29,722 nucleotides of DNA from NCBI GenBank assembly GCA_964651045.1, contig CAZYVD010000030.1, positions 1 through 29,722 of the forward strand, given 5' to 3'. This document shows positions 22,840-29,722 of this stretch, one piece after another. How positions within the stretch are numbered: position 1 is the first letter of the stretch; each line of letters starts with the position of its first letter. Source of the stretch: CAZYVD01 sp964651045. GTDB taxonomy: Bacteria > Zhuqueibacterota > QNDG01 > DSAB01. A program made the position numbers and the translations under genes. The notes beneath the pieces were generated by a model. The model was given only the letters and a program-made list of their open reading frames with translations. It had not been told where the DNA came from and did no database searches.

Positions 22840-24090
22840 TTATACCTCAAGTAAATCCTGTACATAAAGCTCTTCAATTCCTATCTCATTTTTTAGAAAT
22901 GTCCTTACTTCCTCTTTATGAGCTGGCCTGGAAATCATAGAGAAACCTTTCTCATCACGAGACATGAGTAAAAGATTCTCTAAATCAGTATGTTTAACTA
23001 TTTCAGGGTTATGAGTAGTAACAATAATTTGTTTCTTCCGCGAAGCATCTTTCATCATATCTACAATTTTAGCAATAAGATATGGATGTATATTTCGTTC
23101 AGGTTCCTCAATTATCGTTAATGGCTTTTCTTCGAAATATAAAACAATAATTAAAGCCGTTATGTTTATTGTTCCATCAGAAATCAAAGAAGCTGGAAGG
23201 TACTGTTTCTCAGAGTATATTTCACGTAATTTAAAAAGAAGAGATTTATCTGCAAACCTTTCTATATCAAGGTCATCTATGAATGGCATAATATCTTTTA
23301 CTAGATTAAAAAGTTTTCTCTTTTTATTTTTATTTTCAATGATACTTTTCAAAACAATGGATAAATTGCTTCCATCTTCTTCTAATTCGGCTTTTCCTGT
23401 GATAGGAGTAGCTTTTTTGGGTAGTTTGGGATCAAAATCATATATAGAAATATTACTAAAAACCTCACTTAATAAAGGTATAAAAAAGAAACGATTCTCA
23501 AGAAGAAGAGTATTTGTCTGCAATTTTTTTTCTCTTAAAAATAGTGGAAATATATCATCTTCATCTATGGAAATACCCTCTGGTTTATGTAAATCAATAT
23601 TTACTCTTCTATTAACACAAGAAATGTTCATTTCTCCTGGCCCAAGCTTTTCTTCTTCTATATTTCCTTTTAATCTAACAAATTCAAATTTCTGCGTTAA
23701 TTTATCTCGTCGAATTTCAAATCCCAATCCCCCCTTTTGTTTACCTTTAAATCTTAATACAAATTCATAAATCGTTTCATATATTTTTATTCCTATGAGA
23801 CCTTCATCTGTCCTCCCTCCAAGTAATCCAAATTCATGATCAGAAACAACCTTTAATGAAAGATTCTCAGAACTACCAATATTTATATTCCTAAGATATT
23901 CAACACCACCCTGCATAGATACCGCATTATTTAATCCAGAATATGCTATATCCCTAAGGAACTCGAGAATCTGTACAAAATTAGATTTTCCAGAAGCATT
24001 TGTACCTATCAGTACATTAAACATACCAAGCTCTACTTCTAACTCACCAAAGCTTTTAAAATTTTTTACACTAATTTTTTTTATACCCAT
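22840..24090 (-). CDS. AAA_21/RecF-like ATPase, probable defence component
   Basis: The protein has 416 residues. The ATG at 24090 has AAGGAG eight bases ahead; the GTG at 24099 overlaps that site. Numbered from the GTG (419), Walker A is GTNASGKSN (32-40), the ABC-type signature LISDGT (306-310 region), Walker B LTIIEEPERNIHP (327-339) with the Glu pair, and the switch His TTHNPEIV (H363). The N-terminus IKKISVKNFKSFGELEVELG is typical of RecF/OLD-like SMC-type ATPases, with no coiled-coil arm and no fused TOPRIM. The TOPRIM-like activity seems to be supplied by the next gene, 2 nt away. Such ATPases sense phage DNA or proteins in several defence systems. The gene is distinctly AT-rich compared with its neighbours, which suggests acquisition. 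Confidence 0.9.
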   Translation of the reverse strand: MGIKKISVKNFKSFGELEVELGMFNVLIGTNASGKSNFVQILEFLRDIAYSGLNNAVSMQGGVEYLRNINIGSSENLSLKVVSDHEFGLLGGRTDEGLIGIKIYETIYEFVLRFKGKQKGGLGFEIRRDKLTQKFEFVRLKGNIEEEKLGPGEMNISCVNRRVNIDLHKPEGISIDEDDIFPLFLREKKLQTNTLLLENRFFFIPLLSEVFSNISIYDFDPKLPKKATPITGKAELEEDGSNLSIVLKSIIENKNKKRKLFNLVKDIMPFIDDLDIERFADKSLLFKLREIYSEKQYLPASLISDGTINITALIIVLYFEEKPLTIIEEPERNIHPYLIAKIVDMMKDASRKKQIIVTTHNPEIVKHTDLENLLLMSRDEKGFSMISRPAHKEEVRTFLKNEIGIEELYVQDLLEV

Positions 24091-24267
24091 AATCACCACT
24101 CCTTATATTGGCACTAGAGTATGGTCTCCAAATATATATCTCAAAACATTAAAAAAAACTCTATTTCCATCAGGATTTAATTATCATTTAGACGAGAATC
24201 AATAATACCACACAGAGATACAGACCCATCACGTCCTGACCTCTAAGGGAACTCATCAGCCAAATGA

Positions 24268-25080
24268 TCACCTATTCTTAGAGATCTTTTCCAGCACCTC
24301 CTCAAGCTGTTTCCTTATTTCAGGGTTATCTGTACTGTTTATCATGGTCTTCAGATATAGAAGTGTAGATTCTTTATAACCCAGCTTCATGCTCAGTCCT
24401 GCCAGCAAATTACCAACATAACTGGGGCACTCTTTCTTTTTGACCGCTTCGAGCAGATATTTGACCGTCTTTTCTAAATCCTCTCTATACATCCAGTGAA
24501 TCCATCCAAGATAGAATGGAAACTCCCAACGATCTGGATTTGCCCTGTATCCCTTTTCCAGAAGCTTCTGAGCCTGATCGACCTCTCCAGTATCCATCAA
24601 TACATACAATCCGCCAAATATATAGGGAAACACAAAATGAGGATCAACACTGGTTACCCTGTCGAGCATTGGATAAATATAATCGACCAGGCCTCTGCTC
24701 TCCGCCTTATATAGAATGTGTTTTAACTCTTCCCTTATTTGAAGAAGAGTATCCGCTGCTGCCGAAACCTGACTGCTGACCGAGACTAACGGCTCCTCCC
24801 TTTCACCCTTTTTCAATGCATATTGATAATAGGGATTATCTTCATCAACTACCCTTCTTCCATAATAGAGCACACTTCTAATCCAAAGCCAGTCTCCCAT
24901 TAAACCGCGGTACCCCATGCTGAGGTATTTTAACACCTCTCCCTTTGGGAGGAAAATGACTCTTTTATCTACAAACTTTATAGACCTGTATCTATCCATG
25001 GTTCTCTGAGTCCAGTTCACTATAAAGCAAAGCAATAATAATACACTCACAACTGATATCTTTTTAAGAGCTCCTCTCAT
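24268..25080 (-). CDS. Membrane-anchored TPR protein linked to the ABC exporter
   Basis: The protein has 270 residues from the ATG at 25080 (GAGGA nearby); a TTG one codon earlier is possible. One N-terminal membrane anchor is at about 8-24 (ISVVSVLLLLCFIVNW). A conserved segment follows, FLPKGEVLKYLSMGYRGLMG and DWLWIRSVLYYG, which is characteristic of a family found beside ABC-2 transporter genes. Tetratricopeptide-type helices from about 130 to 262 include PYIFGGLYVLMDTGEVDQAQ, WEFPFYLGWIHW and LLAGLSMKLGY. It starts 11 bp after the permease stop, so the three genes form an operon. The function is unknown; a scaffold or periplasmic accessory for the transporter is inference. Confidence 0.83.
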   Translation of the reverse strand: MRGALKKISVVSVLLLLCFIVNWTQRTMDRYRSIKFVDKRVIFLPKGEVLKYLSMGYRGLMGDWLWIRSVLYYGRRVVDEDNPYYQYALKKGEREEPLVSVSSQVSAAADTLLQIREELKHILYKAESRGLVDYIYPMLDRVTSVDPHFVFPYIFGGLYVLMDTGEVDQAQKLLEKGYRANPDRWEFPFYLGWIHWMYREDLEKTVKYLLEAVKKKECPSYVGNLLAGLSMKLGYKESTLLYLKTMINSTDNPEIRKQLEEVLEKISKNR

Positions 25081-25091
25081 CAAATCCTCTA

Positions 25092-25856
25092 CTACTTAAG
25101 ATCCCTTCTATGAAACACGGCAGCAGTCACTATTAATACAACAAGAAGATATGCCGTTCCATATACAATACCATACAGCAATGCATGGGGAGGCTGCTTA
25201 AGATTTTCAACAACAGCCATTTTTAGATTTAACGCCTCTAAGTTTGGTGCAATATAGTATATGATTTTTAACAACCAGTGATAACCCCTATCCGGATAGA
25301 CCTCTATGTAGTCTCTAAGAAATCCACTGAGATGACCTATAACAAATACGGCGAGCGTGAGTACTGCACTCAATGTTGGGGCAGCAAAAGATGAAAAAAA
25401 CAGAGAAAATCCAACAATCAAAAGAATCTCAATATATATCAGAACAACGGCAGGGAGAAGACCAAAGTCAATTATTCCCTCTGTAATATAATTTGTACAG
25501 AGCAATACTAATGTCATGATAATAACATTAACAGCAAGTGTCAGACTGAGGCCGAGATACTTGCCGATCACGATTTCCCACCGACGAATAGGTTTTGATG
25601 CTATGATATAGATTGTCCTCTGCTCAAGCTCCTGAACAACGAGTCTTATTCCAATAAATATTGCTATGAGAAGACCGAATATTGACATGGCAGAAAGACC
25701 AAAATCCTTGATTACCTTTACCTGCTGATATATAGACCAATCCCCTATGACAAGCGACAGGAGTATCAATCCTACTGCAAAGATCAATATATTAAGAAGC
25801 ACACGGTTTCTTATCGACTCCTTAAATGTATTCAATGCAACTGTACATACTCTCAT
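25092..25856 (-). CDS. ABC-2 type transporter permease
   Basis: The protein has 254 residues from the ATG at 25856, which is preceded by GGAGGTGA four bases away; a TTG at 25871 would overlap the ATPase gene and its own ribosome site. About six membrane helices are visible (near 19-39, 56-76, 101-124, 131-152, 155-176 and 224-248). An amphipathic N-terminal elbow helix (VALNTFKESIRNRVLL) and the cytosolic coupling segment ELEQRTIYIIASKPIRRWEI are characteristic of ABC-2 permeases of the NatB/NosY type. The pair with the adjacent ATPase probably forms an exporter. The substrate cannot be told from sequence. Confidence 0.9.
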   Translation of the reverse strand: MRVCTVALNTFKESIRNRVLLNILIFAVGLILLSLVIGDWSIYQQVKVIKDFGLSAMSIFGLLIAIFIGIRLVVQELEQRTIYIIASKPIRRWEIVIGKYLGLSLTLAVNVIIMTLVLLCTNYITEGIIDFGLLPAVVLIYIEILLIVGFSLFFSSFAAPTLSAVLTLAVFVIGHLSGFLRDYIEVYPDRGYHWLLKIIYYIAPNLEALNLKMAVVENLKQPPHALLYGIVYGTAYLLVVLIVTAAVFHRRDLK

Positions 25857-25860
25857 GTCA

Positions 25861-26784
25861 TCACCTCCCAACCTCTGTCATGAATATCTCCTCAAGACTT
25901 TTTCGCTGAGGTATTACAGATATTATCTGTCCACCCCATCTCTCGATGCTCTTTACAAGCTCGTTCACCTCTTTCGAATCATTAAGCCGTACCATGACAT
26001 TCTGATCACGAATGACAGTCTTGTATTTTTTTGTATCGACCCTTGAAAGCGCATCAGATTCGACCCTAAATGTTACATCGACAGAGGTTATATGCGAAGA
26101 GGTCAAATCGTCGAGTTTACCAATGTTAATGAGCCTCCCTTTGTTTAATATTCCAACACGGTCTGCTATCATCTCTGCATCAGATAGGATGTGGGAACTG
26201 AAGAATATTGTTTTCCCCTGATCCCTGAGCTGGAGTATTAAATCTCTAAAATCCTTACGTCCTATCGGATCCAGACCAGACATTGGCTCATCCAGAATAA
26301 GAAGCTCCGGATCATTTATCAATGCCTGTGCTAGCCCCAGACGCTGAAGCATTCCTCTAGAATAATTGCGTATCGCCACATCACTGCTCTTTTCCAGTCC
26401 AACCCTCTCAAGCAGTTGGGAAACTCTTCTTTTTCTCTCCTTGAAATCGAGTTTGAAAATCCTTGCGATGAAGTCTAAAAACTCCCTGCCAGAGAGATAA
26501 CCGTACATATTAGGAAGCTCGGGCAGATATCCAACCCTCTCCATAGAATTGTGTGATTTGTTCTCCACTCCCAATATGAATATCCTGCCATTTGTTGGCC
26601 GCAGAAGACGAGTAAGGAGTTTGATGGTTGTAGTCTTGCCAGCGCCATTCGGGCCGATAAATGCAAAAACCTCACCCCTCTCAACATCACAATTTAACCC
26701 GTCCAGAGCAACTATCGGCCTCTTTCCCAGATCACCCCTGTAAACCTTTGTTAAATTTTCTGTATGGATTGCTAAATCAGCCAT
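25861..26784 (-). CDS. ABC transporter ATP-binding protein (CcmA/NatA-like)
   Basis: The protein has 307 residues. Walker A is GPNGAGKTT (44-52), the Q-loop region VGYLPE lies at about 84-89, the signature is YSRGMLQ (141-147), Walker B is LLILDEP (161-167) and the switch His is in FFSSHIL. The C-terminal extension (about 215-307) is the DUF4162-like tail common in NatA/CcmA-type ATPases that energise ABC-2 permeases. The signature has SRGM rather than SGGQ, which is normal in this subfamily. It is first of the ATPase-permease-TPR operon and lies 56 bp after metH. Read-through from metH is possible, as no terminator is visible. Confidence 0.93.
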   Translation of the reverse strand: MADLAIHTENLTKVYRGDLGKRPIVALDGLNCDVERGEVFAFIGPNGAGKTTTIKLLTRLLRPTNGRIFILGVENKSHNSMERVGYLPELPNMYGYLSGREFLDFIARIFKLDFKERKRRVSQLLERVGLEKSSDVAIRNYSRGMLQRLGLAQALINDPELLILDEPMSGLDPIGRKDFRDLILQLRDQGKTIFFSSHILSDAEMIADRVGILNKGRLINIGKLDDLTSSHITSVDVTFRVESDALSRVDTKKYKTVIRDQNVMVRLNDSKEVNELVKSIERWGGQIISVIPQRKSLEEIFMTEVGR

Positions 26785-26840
26785 GACATGCTCTCTCTAT
26801 ATTAAAATTACGATTTATTCTTAGATATCCCCATCACAAA

Positions 26841-29273
26841 TTAACCTTTATTACTCTCTATAACTTTACTTTTTTCTATTAGTTCCCTAATAACTTCCAC
26901 AGCAGAAACCCCATCCTTTGCATATCCATCTGCTTTTATCTCTCCTGCGTAACGCCTTGTTACAACTGCTCCACCAACAACTACCCTTGCATCAGATTTA
27001 GCTTCTCTCAGTGCATTTATTATTCGTGGCATCTCTGTCATTGTAGTCGTCATCAATGCAGATAGGCCCACAATTTGGGCTTCGTGTTTAAGAGTCTCGT
27101 CCACAATCCTGTTAACCGGCACATCTTTACCCAGATCAATTATCTCAAATCCATGATTCTTTAAAAAGAGCCCAACAATATTCTTGCCAATATCGTGAAT
27201 ATCACCCTTAACAGTACAGAGAATTACTCTACCCCTTTCCTTCTTCTTACTCCTTTCAAAATGGGGCTCAAGTATAGAAAAAGCCTGCTGCATCGACTCT
27301 GCAGAAAGAATCATCTGGGGCAGAAAAATCTCTTTTGCATCATATCTATCACCAACTTTTTGAATTGCAGGTATAAGGATCTTCTCATTTATTTCAGGAG
27401 CCGACTTCCCACTCGACAGCGCCTTCTCTACATAATGAGAAATATCTGCTTTGTTTCCTGACAGCACGGCATTGAATATCTTCTCCTCTATTTCATCGAA
27501 TCCTTTATGGACTATTATTGATGGTCTCTTTTTCTCTTTCCTCTTTTGATGACTGGCAATGAAAGCTTTTGAGTCCTTATCCCTTACTGTTAGAACGGAT
27601 GCTGCCCGTACAGTTTTTATCATCAGGGGATCCCCTGGATTGATTATGGCAGCATCAAGCCCTACCCCCATTGCCATGCTCAAAAAGGCCGCGTTAATCA
27701 AACTCCTCTCAGGGAGTCCGTATGAAATGTTTGAAACTCCCAGTACTGTCGGGAGTCCGAGTTCCTCCTTTACCCTCTGGACAGATCTTAGTGTTACCTG
27801 GGCCCTCTTCTGTTGTGCAGAGACTGTGAGAGTTAGACAATCACAAATCAGATCCTCCCTTCTAATACCATGTGCTTCTGCCTGTTTGACTATCCTTTTT
27901 AATATATCGATTCGCTCATCCACACTCTTAGGAATACCCTTTTCATCAATAGCTAAACACAGAATAGCCGATCCATACTTTGCAGCAAGGGGAAGCAGCT
28001 TTTCCATGCTCTCACTGCTGCCATTAACAGAATTTATCATAGGTTTGCCGCTGCACTCCTTAAGTGCTGCCTCTACAGCCTGAGGATTCGTTGTATCAAT
28101 GCTCAGCGGTAGACGAACCAAATTCTCAATGCTTCTGACAACCCCTGCCATGACCTTGGCCTCATCTATTCCTGGAACACCGACATTTATGTCAAGAACA
28201 TGCGCACCCTCCTTTTCCTCACTCTGTGCCTCCTGCTGCACCAGATCCACTCTTCCACTCCTCAGCGATTCGGTCAGATCTTTTCTGTTCGTTGGGTTAA
28301 TTCTTTCTCCTATTATGCAAAACGGAAATTCAGGACCGATCGATACTGTTTTAACACGACTCGATAGTTTTAAACAAACGGATGATTTTCGCCACAGGGG
28401 TCTTGCGCCACGAAGTTCTCTGCTCAACAGCGAAGTATATTCTGGAGTGCTTCCGCAGCATGTGCCCACAATGTTTGCGCCTAATTCAACAAACCTTCTG
28501 CCATAACTGGCCATCTCTTCTTGCGAAATCTGATAGGAGGTTTTATCATCCTCCACCCGTGGAATCCCTGCATTCGGTTCAACAACTATGGGCAGGTCTG
28601 TCGATTGAGCATACCTTCCAACAATCTCTATCATTGGCCCCGGGCCTGTCGAACAATTCACGCCTATTGCATCGACCCTCAGAGATTCGAGTACATTTGC
28701 TGCAGTCTCAGGATCTGTTCCTGTAAGAGTTAGAAAATCATCACCATAAGTCATGCAGGCCATTACAGGAAGCTCTGTGCTCTCTTTAATGGCAATCACT
28801 GCAGCCTTAACCTCTTTCAAATCAGAAAAAGTCTCAAGAAGGAAAATATCAACACCTGCCTTTGCAAGCGCTGTGGCCTGATCTCGATACGCCTGAAGAG
28901 CCTCATCAAATTTAAGATCACCCAGTGGTTCTATCAATTTACCTGTAGGACCAACAACACCGGCTATCAGGACTCTGCCATTTGCCTCACTCCTTGCAAG
29001 CTCTGCTGCAGCCCTGTTGATCTGCTCCATCCTCTCTTGCAGTCCGAACTCCTTGAGCTTTATCCTGTTTGCACCAAACGAATTTGTTGACAAAATATTT
29101 GCGCCTGCTTTTAAATATTCAGAATGTATCTTTCTGACAATATCAGGTCTTTCTATGTTTGCAAGGTCAATGCATGCTCCAGGACCAAGATGAGGCTGAA
29201 GCATTGTACCCATTCCGCCATCCAGTATTAAGATCCCTGAAACGAGCCGTTTTTTTAATTCAATTCTCTTCAT
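26841..29273 (-). CDS. metH: Cobalamin-dependent methionine synthase, short form
   Basis: The enzyme transfers the methyl of methyltetrahydrofolate to homocysteine through cobalamin. It has 810 residues against about 1227 in E. coli. The homocysteine domain spans about 1-290, with zinc ligands C207 (VNCSTG) and C272/C273 (GTCCGSTPEY). The pterin-binding domain spans about 310-570 (IIGERINPTNRK, DINVG, INSVNG). The cobalamin cap and Rossmann domains span about 590-800, with axial-ligand motif DIHDIGKN (H693). The C-terminal AdoMet reactivation domain is absent, as in Thermotoga-type enzymes, so reactivation must come from another protein, and none is in the window. The start is ATG with a weak GGTAAG site. 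No B12 or SAM riboswitch was recognised in the 305 bp upstream. Confidence 0.94.
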   Translation of the reverse strand: MKRIELKKRLVSGILILDGGMGTMLQPHLGPGACIDLANIERPDIVRKIHSEYLKAGANILSTNSFGANRIKLKEFGLQERMEQINRAAAELARSEANGRVLIAGVVGPTGKLIEPLGDLKFDEALQAYRDQATALAKAGVDIFLLETFSDLKEVKAAVIAIKESTELPVMACMTYGDDFLTLTGTDPETAANVLESLRVDAIGVNCSTGPGPMIEIVGRYAQSTDLPIVVEPNAGIPRVEDDKTSYQISQEEMASYGRRFVELGANIVGTCCGSTPEYTSLLSRELRGARPLWRKSSVCLKLSSRVKTVSIGPEFPFCIIGERINPTNRKDLTESLRSGRVDLVQQEAQSEEKEGAHVLDINVGVPGIDEAKVMAGVVRSIENLVRLPLSIDTTNPQAVEAALKECSGKPMINSVNGSSESMEKLLPLAAKYGSAILCLAIDEKGIPKSVDERIDILKRIVKQAEAHGIRREDLICDCLTLTVSAQQKRAQVTLRSVQRVKEELGLPTVLGVSNISYGLPERSLINAAFLSMAMGVGLDAAIINPGDPLMIKTVRAASVLTVRDKDSKAFIASHQKRKEKKRPSIIVHKGFDEIEEKIFNAVLSGNKADISHYVEKALSSGKSAPEINEKILIPAIQKVGDRYDAKEIFLPQMILSAESMQQAFSILEPHFERSKKKERGRVILCTVKGDIHDIGKNIVGLFLKNHGFEIIDLGKDVPVNRIVDETLKHEAQIVGLSALMTTTMTEMPRIINALREAKSDARVVVGGAVVTRRYAGEIKADGYAKDGVSAVEVIRELIEKSKVIESNKG

Positions 29274-29311
29274 CTGCTTACCATAAATTATTTAAAGATT
29301 AATAATATTAG

Positions 29312-29340
29312 AATATAAAATTATATACATGTAATTGCAA
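29312..29340 (-). promoter_or_regulatory. Candidate sigma-70 promoter for metH
   Basis: On the minus strand TTGCAA (29335-29340) is followed after 17 bases by TATATT (29312-29317). The -35 matches four and the -10 five of six positions. The transcript would start near 29305, about 32 nt ahead of the ATG. Confidence 0.38.
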
Positions 29341-29543
29341 GAAGAATTTAGACAATAATTCAAATAGGGAAAATTTATCAATAAATAGAGAAAATTATTT
29401 AGATCGTTTTATAAATGATTAAAAATATAGTGATATAATATATTAAATATTAAAGTCTTATGGTAACATTAAAATAATAGCATTGCAATACTATCATATA
29501 AAACACTCAGAGCTGCCTTATCTAAACATCTGCCACAATGTTC

Positions 29544-29572
29544 TTTACAAAATAGAATTTTTTTTATATACT
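29544..29572 (+). promoter_or_regulatory. Strong sigma-70 promoter placing uvrA start at the transcript 5' end
   Basis: TTTACA (29544-29549) and TATACT (29567-29572) are separated by 17 bases, each matching five of six positions. The expected start, six to seven bases after the -10 box, coincides with the ATG at 29579. Confidence 0.55.
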
Positions 29573-29578
29573 TTCTAC

Positions 29579-29722
29579 ATGCAGGATGTTATCTCAATTC
29601 GCGGAGCAAGAGTCCATAATCTAAAAAGCATTGATGTGGATATACCCCGCAAAAGATTTGTCGTAATCACTGGCCCTTCTGGCTCGGGTAAATCGAGCCT
29701 TGCACTCGATACAATATTTGCC
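29579..29722 (+). CDS. uvrA: Excinuclease ABC subunit A, N-terminal 48 codons (cut by window end)
   Basis: This is the damage-recognition ATPase of nucleotide excision repair. The visible residues read MQDVISIRGARVHNLKSIDV, then DIPRKRFVVITGPSGSGKSS and LALDTIFA. These align with the UvrA N-terminus: the RGAR-x-HNLK signature and Walker A G-x-SGSGKSS. The usual Leu in GLSGSGKSS is Pro here. No Shine-Dalgarno precedes the ATG and no earlier in-frame start exists within about 50 bases. The promoter position suggests a leaderless message. It is divergent from metH. The gene continues beyond the window. Confidence 0.92.
   Translation, partial: MQDVISIRGARVHNLKSIDVDIPRKRFVVITGPSGSGKSSLALDTIFA

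Larger units (their letters stand above)
29274..29578. other. 305-bp divergent promoter region, metH and uvrA
   Basis: The region is highly AT-rich and has no ORF of note. Each gene has one candidate promoter (29312-29340 minus, 29544-29572 plus). No riboswitch-like paired elements were identified by eye on the metH side. An SOS-type (LexA) box ahead of uvrA was looked for and not found in either the CTG-N10-CAG or the GAAC-N4-GTTC form. Confidence 0.55.

Noticed and set aside
23162..23770. 202-residue plus-strand frame opposite the AAA ATPase
   Set aside because: The minus-strand frame carries all ATPase motifs; this one is a shadow rich in Ser/Phe/Asn with no recognisable domain.
22304..24090. 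Calling the ATPase/TOPRIM-like pair a PARIS system
   Set aside because: The small protein is far shorter than AriB, and the DUF4435 identity cannot be shown by eye; only a resemblance is claimed.
27559..28083. 174-residue plus-strand frame opposite metH
   Set aside because: It is antisense to the strongly conserved pterin domain and has no start signals.
29274..29578. Cobalamin or SAM riboswitch upstream of metH
   Set aside because: The leader predicted from the candidate promoter is only about 32 nt, and no conserved box such as a B12-box-like element was seen.
1..29722. CRISPR array, tRNA or rRNA genes
   Set aside because: No regularly spaced short repeats and no cloverleaf-like or rRNA-like segments were noticed on either strand.

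Overview
The window looks like a moderately AT-rich chromosome segment of a Gram-negative bacterium with an outer membrane. It encodes several outer-membrane beta-barrels, periplasmic Ig-type proteins, a chemoreceptor pair and a B12-dependent methionine synthase. Three features recall poorly cultivated lineages around the FCB superphylum (WOR-3, KSB1 or Zixibacteria-type genomes): a DUF5916 barrel with a CBM9-like domain, a lipoprotein-like tail of the 'CKKSTEP' kind, and a FlgD/T9SS-like 'PNP' domain. This placement is inference; no rRNA or marker tree is available here.

Layout. 1-770: a small barrel protein (+) converging on a DUF5916 barrel protein (-) across a shared hairpin. 3073-3268: an intergenic region with divergent genes on either side, DUF5916 and a secreted S9-type serine hydrolase (+). 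4367-4751: non-coding, with possible gene debris. 4752-18528: nine closely spaced genes, all on the minus strand. In transcription order these are three secreted beta-rich subunit-like proteins, a PapD-like chaperone, a stand-alone Ig protein, a 1067-residue usher-like barrel with a TPR tail, a large hybrid histidine kinase and two chemoreceptors. Several junctions are 4-nt ATGA/GTGA overlaps. A strong hairpin lies after the first subunit.

18941-22122: a second minus-strand operon (lipoprotein-like, EF-Tu domain-2-like protein, B12-binding radical SAM, ROK kinase) that ends in an intrinsic terminator. 22304-24090: a markedly more AT-rich two-gene cassette, an AAA_21-type ATPase and a small TOPRIM-like protein, resembling a mobile defence module. 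24268-29273: a TPR protein, an ABC-2 permease, its ATPase and a metH lacking the reactivation domain, all minus. 29579-29722: the first 48 codons of uvrA (+), with a promoter placed so that its transcript would begin at or next to the start codon.

How it fits together. The most interesting element is the 12480-18528 block. It has the parts list of a chaperone-usher fibre system (subunits, chaperone, outer-membrane barrel), but the barrel protein is not a recognisable FimD/PapC. It carries N-terminal Ig domains, C-terminal carboxypeptidase-regulatory-like domains and a CpoB-like TPR. The kinase and chemoreceptors downstream could tie its expression or behaviour to sensing. The two chemoreceptors share a 1131-bp tract identical base for base while their sensor halves differ, which indicates recent gene conversion or domain swapping.
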